From contig JAODUP010000008.1 in NCBI GenBank assembly GCA_025642065.1, positions 349,001 to 413,000 on the forward strand: a DNA stretch of 64,000 nucleotides, in the 5' to 3' direction. This DNA is from Paralvinella palmiformis. Its lineage: Eukaryota; Annelida; Polychaeta; Terebellida; Alvinellidae. A model generated the notes under the pieces. The model had not been told where the DNA came from. It saw nothing but the letters and a program-made list of their open reading frames with translations, and searched no databases. Shown in pieces: positions 38,253-50,718 of the stretch (the first letter of the stretch is position 1; each line of letters begins with the position of its first letter). Made by a program: the position numbers and the translations under genes.

Positions 38253-39168
38253 ATCAACGTTACTACAACAGACACGTGGTTTATGTTTTCAAGATTAATT
38301 TTTTTTCTATACTGCACGTCATATAGGAGGTCACGATGACATTATGCCACCTGTCTTGTTATAATATACGAGCCGCTTATTTTATCATTTACTTAACACG
38401 ACGGTTAAAACCAGTTGATATTGAAGTATTTTATTTCGTTTCTGAACTGTAATATTCCATATCATAATGGAATTAATTATCCACATTTTATCAAACGAAT
38501 CCATAATTAAACAATATACTGTAGTATAATTATGTACTTTGTTTTCCTTTATGAAATATTATGAGCCAGGTTTTGTTGAGGAATTGAATTACATATTCGG
38601 TACTTACTTCATTAACATAATCTAGAAAAAATTATAAAAACCCAAACAGACAGCAACATTTTGTTAAAAACTGATTTTTTTTTAATTTTCAGGCAGCCAA
38701 ATAAACTCCGTGTGGTGTGGACTAGACGAAGTCGTCGTAAGACAACTGAGGTATGTTATAACACGTCATAGTTTGGAGAGCTCTTGGATATGCCAGGATG
38801 ATGGCGTGTTAATAGTCTGACAGATGGTAAACTGACAGCGTGAACGTGATGCTTAATAACGTGTAATTAGACTGGAGCATTTAAGTCATCATCTTCACCA
38901 AGATAAACATCACTTAGTGTAACATCATTACATATGGAAGCTTTTAACACTATTATTATGTGTACTTTAATCTGGGCTAGTAAACTGCTTTGATGTTGGT
39001 CTCTCTGTGTGTGTGCGTGTGCGTGCGTGTGTGTGTGTGTCAGTCCTTTCTGTGTGTGTTTCACATTGTGTATATGTGTGTGTTTCACAGTGTGTGTGTT
39101 TGCGTGTGAGCAGTGTGTATGTGTGTGTCTGTGTTGTGTGTATGTCGGTGTATAACAATGTATATGTG

Positions 39169-39235
<67 letters not shown>

Positions 39236-41558
39236 CAGTGTGGCATTGGGACAGATAATCTGAATTCATGAATTTAACGTCTGGGTGATTCATCAGGTCA
39301 CTGACACCAACGAAGCAACATTTCATGCCGACATAGCATATACTATCCATACCATATACAACTGACCTTTATTCTTCCTCCCTTTGTTCTATAACTAAAA
39401 ACATATCGCTCCCTTGATGCTCTCATCACCTATAAACCTTTACCGAAGAGAAACTTGAAAATAAATCAATAGTAAGTGACGACAAAATAGCAAAAAGGGA
39501 AATAAAATAATATTATCACACTAAAAGAGTATTTATATAGCACCATTTGTTGAACAACATATAAACTTCAAATGTGAACTACAGTGTCATCATTCATCAT
39601 CATCATCATCATCATCCGCCCACTTCATCCCTGTCACAGTCAGTCAGGTCCTCACTGTTACAAATGTTGTAATGCGGGGGGGCATTAGTATGTTAATCTT
39701 TAACTTCACCTGTATCATGATGAAACCCGGTCAGTCGTTGATCTAGAGCTGAGTGAAGTGAGTTGTTATGGAGATTAGGATTCAAACATACAGAAGTACC
39801 CCATTTCTGATGGTATTATTTAATGGTGAGTGGGTGTCATTTTTTTAGTATTGATATGGCTATCAGTTCGGTGCTAGCTACTAGCTGTTGTTATCCGCCG
39901 TTAGCCGGTTTGTTTATGGCGTTTTTACCGCATAGCTGTATCTGGATACACAAATAGATCGGTGCCAATCATTATTGGCTGTGTCATAAAATGTGAAGAT
40001 TTCCTCTACTTCCTGTCTGCTGTCATATCAGTGTTTGTTGTTCAATGCCTAATTAACAATGACCATTAGGTTTTTCTGACCCGTGTGAACGTATTGAATA
40101 ATGGCATATATGTTACTGTTAATGGACCGATCTAGTTGTTATTATTGGCGATCTTTTGTTAATAGGAAATTTGAACCAAGGAAATGTGAAGGTACATGAT
40201 CATATTAATCTTTACTATTTATTTATAATTCATAGCCAGCTTTAGCCGTTGTTAAGGATTTTCCATTCTGGTTTAGGCTAAGGGTCTCACTTGTTGGTAC
40301 TTAATGTTCCCCTTTTGTGGACCTGTACAAATCAGTAACATTGTCAGGTCCCTGGGAGTATACTGTTCCTTTTTAACATTTGCAGGCCCATGACCAGCAA
40401 TGATCCATCACTGCCCGATTGGGCATTTAATTTATGGCTGTGAGTGAACCATTGAACTTATGCAAAAATAATAGACAGTTGAAGGGATTTAAACCAATAA
40501 CCTAGCATCTTCTTGTCCACCACCGTTATGACTCACATGTATTATAGCGCACGCGCGCGCGCGCGGACACCCCCCCCCAATTTTCAGCATGTCAGAACCT
40601 TGTGTTAGAGTTAGCTATATTATTTTTTGGAACCCCCTCCCCCAGACAGCAGACACTTAATTCAATGTGTAAAAAAATTTTTTTCACTTAAAGACAGTTT
40701 CCTACCCTTTTTATGCTGCTGACAACAATTTGTCACTCTACCAGCATTTCTGATCTGATCTGATCTGAGCACAACTTGACACAATAGGCACACTCTTTGT
40801 GTGATTTTGTCGCCTATCGCCCATTTTCGGTCATCATGTCACACTCATGAGATATTTCGCTTCTTTGTAGTCCATTCTTTAAGTTCATAAAAATGAACAC
40901 CTTTTTCTTAAAACTATGTCACTTTAATGAGCCTTCAATCCAGACTTATTTTATGATAATTCTCAATTGTTTAATGGGTTGGCTGAAATGTGACAGAAAT
41001 GGTGTATGAAGGACAATTTTTGGACAGCTAATTTAAATCTAAAAAATATGTTATTCATAAGAAACATATACTGTGGTGATAGATTGGATTAATTTCATTA
41101 TATAATTAATTTTGCTGAAGATTTGTGATAACTTTCAATAGATTGGTAATGAATTAAGACTCAGGTCATTATTATGTATATTGCTTGGATGGCCCTAAAT
41201 ATTTATCTTAGCTTATTAATGGCCTATATGGATTGATCAGTAACATTTAACAGCACAGTGCTTTTAATAAACCGGGACGTTGTTTGCAAATGGTTTTTCA
41301 TTAAAAAATAATAGTAAATAGTACACAAAGACCAATATCTAAACAAAGTAGAATTGTTCACTTTATCCTATTCATGTTGACATTATTAAGGGTTTTGGGT
41401 AGTTTGTTATGTATGGTGTGATGTTTAATTAAATCCTTAAAGTATCTGAATATTGTCTAGGATTATGCTGTTAATTGTTAGTTCTCAACTGTTTTGTACA
41501 ATTATGTTGAGGAGGTTTCTAAACTTTTACCATCCATGTCTTACAGGTAGTAATAAAT

Positions 41559-41620
<62 letters not shown>

Positions 41621-42733
41621 ATGTGTTGATGTATTCTGAAATGATTCTGAAAAACAAGTACAACAACCATTGGCTTGGATGTGACATTGCAGTGTGCTGG
41701 TGTGTGTGTTTGTGTGAGTGAGTGAGTGAGTGAATGAATGAGTGATAAAAAGTAATAACTCTAATGTAGATATCAGACAATGAAAGATGTAAGAAGCTCA
41801 TGATTATCTTTAATCACTATTGTATACTACATTTTATAAATACAAAAATTTACGTTGACATTACTTCCTTCCTAAACATACACCTTATTAATAACATCGT
41901 GGAATACACTTATTGATTCACATATCAGCTGTAACTTTTTCAAATTTGGATCAAAGCATATATTATCAGATATTAATAGCTGCAAATTGTTTAATTTAAA
42001 CCAGAACATAAATATTTGGGACAAACAAAACTTCTTCCAATGAGATATTATCGAATATGTTTAAGAATTTAAAACTAAGTTTCAAAGTAAGTTAATATTA
42101 CATTTGAAAAAAGTTATCTTATGGATCTGTCTCAGTAGGTCGATCTTGGTGGCTCAGTGTTAAAGCGCTGGATCCAAAAATGGAGGGTATCCAGAAAGAA
42201 TCTGCCATCCAACTGGCTGCTAAGTCTTTCACATGCACACACATTACTACCTAGTGGTGGAGGATGATAGATTATTGTCGGATATGCAGCTTTGTTTGGC
42301 AGTTATGGACGTCTGGGGGGGGGGGGGGGTGTTGATTACTAGTTCAGGATCAGAAAGATCTAGTATTACCAGTTGGCAGAATGGAAATGAATATTCAGTT
42401 CTTTAATAGCTCTAACTACAATGTGAAGTTGTTAGAACAGAGCAGAGGAACTTGGTTTTTGATGATAATTCAGGAAACATAAGTACACCTGTAGGAACTC
42501 ATCTGCGACATCAACTGACAGTGCATTGTTTATGTTTGAATATTTTGGATGTGAACTGTTTATTAAAGATGTCACGGAGAAGTTTGTTTTGTATTTCGAG
42601 GTTTATCAGGTGCAGTATCTTTTTATCACACATTTATATAATAAAACATACACTGGGTTTGTGACATCAAAATGACAGTTAAAGATGGCTCCCATAACTT
42701 TGGTTCGATGACTTTCTGTATTAAAAAAAGTAC

Positions 42734-42799
<66 letters not shown>

Positions 42800-44313
42800 A
42801 GAAATGTTGTTCTTGGTCCACATTTGTGCACATGGTGGTGTGCTAATTGGTCTAACAGTGCATACCAAAGTATTGCCATCCCTCAGAGTTGGACTTTGTG
42901 GTAACAGTTCTAACATAAACACACTACATTGCTACATTTTAATGCACATGACCACATTGTATTGCTTCGCTATCATCTCAATGTTCAGCAATTCAAATTT
43001 GACACAACTTGACATACAGAATCCACCAAGTCTTTGTTTGGTATTTTTCTTAATGTTACACTGTAGGCGGCACAATATATGTGGTTACTTTTGAATTGTG
43101 TTATCCATTCTACTTCAGCAAATTTAACACTTTGCTTAAACATTAAGTGGGCCTTCCATTATTGCCTTATTTGCAATGATTCTCAAAGTTTTTGTTGGTT
43201 TTACTGAATGGATTGGATGAAAAATGATAGAAACAGCCTTTGATGAACAGTTTTCAGACACTTGATTAAAACAATTATAAAATAAAAATAATAATATATT
43301 ATCTACAAAAATTATGCCATTATGATTATAAGTGTGTTTATTATAGCATTTCTTGTGGTCCAACAATTCTTTCTGCACCAGATTTAAGAATATCCAATAA
43401 TGTAATTAATTTGAACGTGCCATTGTAATTGAAGAAAGAAATAACACCAGAATCGTTTAAGTAGCAGTTTAGATGGTCCTAAATGTATATCCTGCATGCC
43501 ATTTTAGCAACTTAAAATTAATTAGTAACATTAATATTACTTACTTTAGCAATATCTGTGATATTTAAAGCCCCTTAGTAGCTGAGAAGGAAGCCACACT
43601 AAAACCCTTTTTGTGTCAATATTTTGTTAAGCTTCACTCACTCACTGATTCACTGACTGGCTGACTCCATGATGTTTAACAACACTGTCCTTTTACAAAA
43701 AAACTTAAAAAATAACTGGGTGTTGTGAACAGTGGTGAATAGATATGGGTTTCTGATTTCTTTGGTCCGAACTTGTAGTTAAAATTGACAATAAACACTC
43801 CCTAGAAAACATATCCATACATTATAGAAAGTTTATAATCAGGAAAACAGGTCTTATTCTGTTGTTTGTGTCAGCATTACAAGTTTAAGTGTGTTTTTTT
43901 ACAGCATGCTATTTATAAATAATATAATGAAGCGTAAAGTGCTTGAAAACTGTATGTATTTAGACAGGAATGAAATAAAATATACTGGGTTAGTTACAAG
44001 TATTATAGTATATACACAGAATAAAGCATTATTGTGATTCTAAATGTCTTTATTTTCACTCAGGTTAAGTTAGTGTATTTCTCTGTATATAAGAATGTCT
44101 TAATGTTTTGGTTTTGTTAGTTACACCCATGGGAGCCAACGATAGAAGATCCTTATCATGGTATGGTGATATGGCCAGTACCAGAGAATATTGAGATTAC
44201 TGTGACATTGTTTAGAGATCCAAGACAGACACAGTTTGAAGATAAAGATTGGACATTTATCATTGAAGATGTGAGTATTTTAGCTAATGTGATAAGAAAT
44301 GTGACAAGTATCT

Positions 44314-44348
<35 letters not shown>

Positions 44349-47300
44349 GTGTTTATCTATCTATCTGTCTCTGTCTGTCTGTCTGTCTGTCTCTGTCTGT
44401 CTCTGTCTGTCTCTGTATGTCTCTGTATGTCTCTGTATGTCTGTCTATATACACACACACACACATGCACACACACACGTTTTTTGTTTGAAGCATGTAT
44501 ACTATTAAAAATTATATGATAATTATTTTGCAGTTGTATTTCCCCTTCCCATCATCTGAGTTGCTATGTGTTTTCCTTTGAAATGTTTCAGCAAGACAAG
44601 AAAGGTCGTCACAAGATACTGGCTAGCAAAAGCATAAACATGGCGGAATATGCGAGCCATATTCCTTCTCAGTCCGAAGTAACGATCAGTCTAAAGCCAA
44701 TGTCAAAGAAGGTCGTCGCCGCCTCCTTAACCTTCACGATGTCTTGTGTCTTCCTAAGGGAGGGTAAAGCCACGTAAGTAAACCACAGGTCATAGGTCGT
44801 AGTGGGATCCATTAAGAAATGCTGATGTGGTTGTTTAACAGGGATGTCATTCTTTTAATTAGTACAACCTAGACGTGGAATCAAATGGGGAAACCGACAT
44901 TTTGGGGGTTGTATCTTGGTGTAATGTTTTTGAAGCATTGACTTTGGTCAATTTGGCAAAGACGGTCCTCAGCATGCAGTTTACGTTTAGAGATATGTCG
45001 TAATTTAATTTGATTTAAAGTGTTTTGCTGGAATGCTAGTTTTATTTCCACAGTGTAGTGTATGTGCTATGTTTGGCAACAATTTTGACGTCTAAATTAA
45101 TCTAATCCGATGTTCGTGGCACCACCACCACCACCACGTCTCGCATATCCCAACCGTTATTTTCAACATTTGAGCTGTCGCTTCATTTCTTAATTTTATC
45201 TGTTGGTTTTTGTTTGAGCGTAGATACAAACACAATGTGTGAGTATTTAGTTATTGTTCATTTAACGTTTTGCCTGCATGTTACACTGCTGAACAAAGCA
45301 AAACGGCTGCAGCCGATCAGGATCGAGATAGTGTAATGCTGTTTTTAGGTTTTTATTTTACTTATCAATTTGGTTGTCCGTCCAGGACCTCCCATTGCTG
45401 CCCCTGCATCCCAGCCTGCATGGCCTCTGGACCCAACAGATCTCTGTCAGCCGATGAACCCTTCCATGTTTCGTTACTTCTTCAGAAGTTAAACCCGTGA
45501 AATAATATTAAAAAGTATAACTGTCGGTTAAAGTTTTCTTCCGGACAGACGGGCATGTAATTTGTGATGTAATACAAGTACTTATTTAACAACAGCTAAT
45601 GTTAAGCATGTAACAAAATATTTAGTTCTTTCATTAACCAAATAATTAGTTTTGTCATTAATTAAAATTACAATTTATCAACATTGCCTCCTGCTATGGA
45701 AAGAGAGCATACGATGTTAGAACATTTACGATTTAAATTAAAAGTTCCAGTACATAATAATTTATGAGTTATGTAGCATTTATTTAAATTAGGTTTATTA
45801 GATTAATAGATAGTTAAGAAATAGTGTTATATAAGGATCCATGCTTCTTTGAACCACAGTTGATAGAGATTAAATAATTAAATGCATGCAAAAACTAACA
45901 GAATTTTTACAGGCTCTTCTTAAATTGGAAAACAAAAATTAGTTATCGATATGGATGAAACAATTTTTTTCTATAATCATGTTATTGTCCATGCACATGT
46001 CTGGGAATTATTACTGTTACTGTCAAGATAAACCATTTGTTACACTTGCTGTCTGTTCCAAAATAGTGATTACATAATTTATTAAAGCGTCTGTTAAATC
46101 ATTCCACGTGTTAAGTACACAGTTATCAAATGCTTATATCTCAGCAATATGGTCGAGTAATTCGATGTATTTCTGATGTTCCTACCACGTATCTCTGTAT
46201 CTGTTGTTAATACTCCGTTGGTGTTATTTCATTAGGGACGAAGACATGCAGAGTATAGCAAGTCTGATGAGTATAGACAAGTCCAACGACATCGGTAACA
46301 TCAATGATGTCGAAGAGGAACTGTCTGATAATGAAATGACAAGCAAGATCAATGAACTTGCCGCCAAATTTGGTCTTCTCGGTGAGGCGCTGGATGATGA
46401 CTTTGGTGGAAAGAGTATGTGGTTTCTTTATTAAACTTAATAATAACAATAATAACAATAATAATAATAATAATACCGTGGGTCTCGGCTATTAAGCCCA
46501 TCCGGCCATTAAGCCGACGTCATATTTTAGGCCTAAAATAATCATGATTTACGGTAGTACCGTCCATTAAGCCAGCCTAAAAATCAGTATTTTTCCCTGC
46601 AGTATTTTATAGAAGATACTTTAGATGATTTTTAGATGATACATTGAATTAGCACCGGCTATTAAGCTTAAAGTATTGGCTATTAATGGCTGGGACCTAC
46701 CGTAATAATTTTGTCAAAATGTGGAGCTTTTAAGAATGTATAATATTTAGAATAGCAAGAATTAAAATGTTACTCTTCTCTTGACTTATATTAAAAGATT
46801 TGTGTATTGATTTGATATTTCAAGTTTTGAACAGTTATGGCCAATCTCAATTTGATTACCACTGATATCTTAATATCTTTAATAAAATATATGCGGGATT
46901 TTGTTTAATTTGTATTTTTTTTAGCTAAATATTGTAAGTGATATTTAATATGTTCTTGCTTTCAGCACCAATTTTTGATAAATCTAAGCCACAGCTGTCA
47001 GATTCAACTAGTACAAGCACTTCAACACCTACACCCACAGTTACTGGTATTGTACATAACCTAGAGGGAGCCACTGCTGAACTAGCAGGCAATCACCTTT
47101 TAGAATCAGGTGATGCCAGTCAGAGTAAGTCATACAATCCATTTGACTTGGACAAAGAGACTATTCGAAACGGAGAAGTTAAGACGCCTCATTATCCTGC
47201 TGAATCTGCTGAGAATACTGGATCGTCCTTAAATCCTTTTGAGGTTGAGAATGGCGGAAACGATGGTGAAAAGGCAGTCGTTTGCAATATTTCTGAGAAG

Positions 47301-50300
47301 AGGACGGATTCTGTCCAGGAATGCGTCGGTATGAAAGCCGTTAATGGCGATTCAAAAGTGGCTGCCTCTCCATTGGATCCAAATCTTGAAGAGAAGAACA
47401 ATTTAAAAAACACCTCATTAGCCAGCAAGTCTTCGAGCTCCGTCTCACCCAAGAAATCTAAAGCCTGGGCAGGGTTTTCTTCTACAACACTGGCTGGCTT
47501 CAAGGGTCCCATCAGTGATAAAGATGCCGTATCTAGTGGCATTCCTAGCATTGGAGAGCCTCAGGCTACTAGCACGCCCCAGAGAGATAATGCGGAAAAG
47601 AACAAATACAACAGGTGTGTAATACTTGTTAGCAGTGATTTTAGGTTCGGTCATTTACAAGCATAAAGGTTTTCGACACTTGTTTACGTCTTGGCATGTA
47701 AACTCTGATGTCATTCTGGAACTTGTTCTAAGACATTCTGATGGTGCAGTAGTTAGAGCAATGCACTGCAAACCTCCAGGCTGTGGTCTCGAATCCGGAT
47801 CGTGGCTCCGTTTATGTGGGATTTGTTTCCATAAGCAGAGTACCGAGTCACGAGTGCCGAGGCTAAACAACTCATCTCCACTCTAAAACCTGTTTTGATT
47901 GTTCATTTTGATTATGTTCAGTTAAGTTTAAATAATTTATTTCAGTTATTATGTTGAAAAAATAAATAAGATAAGGAACAGATTTATTAAAATAAAAACA
48001 TCATGGATATAAATTGAATAGACTAACCTTTATTGATTATTGTTACATTTAAAATTATTAGTATTATTACAAAGTTTGTGTATTATTATTTATATAACAC
48101 TTCTGTATGTCTAGTCTGTTTTATTAATTTTACATATCCATTCAATTCCTGTATAAGACTCATCTCTCACTGGAAGTGCTCTGTGAGTATTTTCACAGAC
48201 ATTACAGGAAGTCATCCAATCTTCCAGTGATAACAAGAATACCCTCGGACTTGTAACAAACATCAGATACAGGCTAATATGTCAACTACAGTAACAGCTC
48301 TGCCAACGAGTTTTGTTCTTCTGTCCGTTATGATCGGTGCCCGTCACGGGGGGGTGAGAGTGACATTGTTCCCAATGTGCCTCCTTATGGCAGGTTAATA
48401 GAACATAATCAGCGGGTGGGAGTTTGGTAGATGTCATCTGAATTGATGCCGTTAACATCCAAGTGACTGATCACAGATCACAAGATTTCCACCATGCATG
48501 GTTGGTTAAGAAGTGCACAATGATTTCCTCCCAATCCAATGTAAGCCTTCCCATCTAGATCCAGGATAGGTTAATCTGTGGCTGAGATGAAGAATTATAA
48601 ATATATATTTATACTTTGTACACTAATGTATGAAGTTATTGATATCAGTTTTATTAGTTAATTGAAGATCTTACTTTGTACACCTGTATTTGTACATTTC
48701 TGTTTCTGATACATTTTTATCTCATTATGGAAAATGACCCGGTTTGATCGATATTCATAGGTGGACCATATTTCTAATGTGACATTTCACCTGACCTATA
48801 TTCTGGCTTTGATCATGCCACCATCACACCATAAATGCGACGACAGCGGCCCATAGGATGGCACAACCCACAAATGGCTTCCTCTTAACACGAGTGGGAT
48901 TGGTTAGATCTGGTCGCTGGTGAAGAAGATGTGTGCAAAGCATGCGATCCTCACATTTGGCAGATTCCGTCGTTTGCACGGGCCTCATATCAAGACGGGG
49001 CCTCATATCAAGACCGGACGCACCGTGGCTGTTCTGACCATGTCGATCCCGTGGAGCTGATGATACGTCTGGGTCACATCTAATTATCCCGGTTTCCTCA
49101 TCATGTGACCTCAGTCAATCAGTCTGTCTGCATGTGTCATTGACTGATGGTCATTTAAGTCTGAACCGTGATCCATGAACCATTATCCTGTCTTGTGTAA
49201 TCAAACTTAGAAAGGACTCGTGTACGGTGACATCGGTGTCAGTCGTGATCAGGTGTTACTTGGATCATTTATGTTTTCCGATCCTTTTCTCGTATTATTT
49301 TAGCACATCGCTGATAGTAATTGGTTTTGTATTAGCAGTAATACATTACATTATATCTCACTCCATTATCGTTGTTATCTGTAGATTGTCTCTGAATGGC
49401 TTGCTAGAGATTGATAATTAACAGATGTTACTACACTTATCATTATTGTTATTATTGTTATTAGTATCACATGTCAGAGGACTATGTATCAGTTGTAGGG
49501 TTATTGTGTGATCAGTCAAAGTTTGCTATCTGGTATGGGAAGCCTACTTAGTATTAAATGTAATGCTGTGTGTGTGTGTGTGTGTGTGTGTGTATTTGTG
49601 TGTGTATGTGTGTGTTATAAAGAAAATTAAGACATTAGCATAGCCATTATAATATCTTTCAACAGCCAGTTGCCAGTTGAATACTTATTACTACTTATAA
49701 TATTTAAAGAGAATTTCAATAAACTTTTGTGATAAAGCAAGTTATAATTTGACAGACTCACTTAGCAGAAGTGTGAATCAAACCTAAAACTGTAAACCAA
49801 AATAGAACAATCTTACATAGAGTAAACCAGTAATAGTGAACTAAAGAAATCTTCTATAAATAACTGACAACAAAGTTGTGTGTATTTTGCTGCATCCAAG
49901 GATAAATCAACAAATGAATCAACCAGAAGATAAAGCCTAAAACTAGAATGTGTGTGTGTGTGTGTGTGTGTATAGTATTATCAGTTGTCCCATGTTTCTG
50001 TTCCCAGAGTGCCATAAGTGTTTAATGTATTTTTTTGTGGGATGGGGGGAATATAAATATCTTCTGTTAACGTCAACGAACCATTCCCATGACAACAGCT
50101 ATTTATCATTATACTTATGACAACAGTACTAGTGTTATGACTAACTACCAAGTCACCATCCATTCTTCTACTTCAAACTATCATAGTTTGACTGTTCTCT
50201 TTGATTCACATCAATTTCTTATGAACTTCAGCTCCACTTTGTTTCAGGATAACTTTCAGAGATGATGTCGTGCTGTTGTTGGCATATTAATGTTTGTCAA

Positions 50301-50687
50301 CAACCAGTTGTTTATCCAGTGGAAAAATTAATAAATAGATATCCCACAGCTGCTTTAGCTTGATTGTTACTGAAGGATGTGTCCTGTGATTTATTACTGG
50401 ATTGTGAATTCTGTTAGAAACTTATCCATTCTCTCGATTGATGTTCGTATTTTGATTTCCTGTTTCTGTACTTGACACGTGATTAGCAAACATGCTTTCC
50501 ATTGGAGAATTGAACACACATGCACGCATGCATGCACGCATGCATGCACACACGGACGCACGCACACACACACGCACACACACACACCCTACAGACCTCC
50601 AGGCTCTGGTTTCAAATCCGAGTTATACTTGTGTTTGTGGGATATATTCCAAGTGTAACCAGCACTGATGTTAAAAACTCTAACATT

Positions 50688-50718
<31 letters not shown>

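Larger units (their letters stand above)
31843..38692 (+). other. EHBP1 intron 1
   Basis: No coding exon is seen. It holds a SINE-A at 34738-34923, (TG)n/(CT)n at 33490-33580, (AATCAATC)-type units at 36520-36548, a (CGCA)n/(CA)n block at 36655-36760, a G-run at 36139, a GC-rich block described separately, (TG)n at 37551-37592 followed by a G-run, and (TA)n at 38197-38248. Confidence 0.6.

Noticed and set aside
38867..39350. 127-aa and neighbouring ORFs
   Set aside because: They are Thr-His or Cys-Val repeats from a long (TG)n/(GA)n tract.
47192..47654. Minus-strand ORFs opposite EHBP1 exon 6
   Set aside because: They are antisense shadows of the EHBP1 frame, which has matching splice phases and NPF motifs.
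48824..49006. Minus-strand ORF with a hydrophobic C-terminus
   Set aside because: It is 60 codons long, with no recognised family and no supporting splice sites or neighbours.
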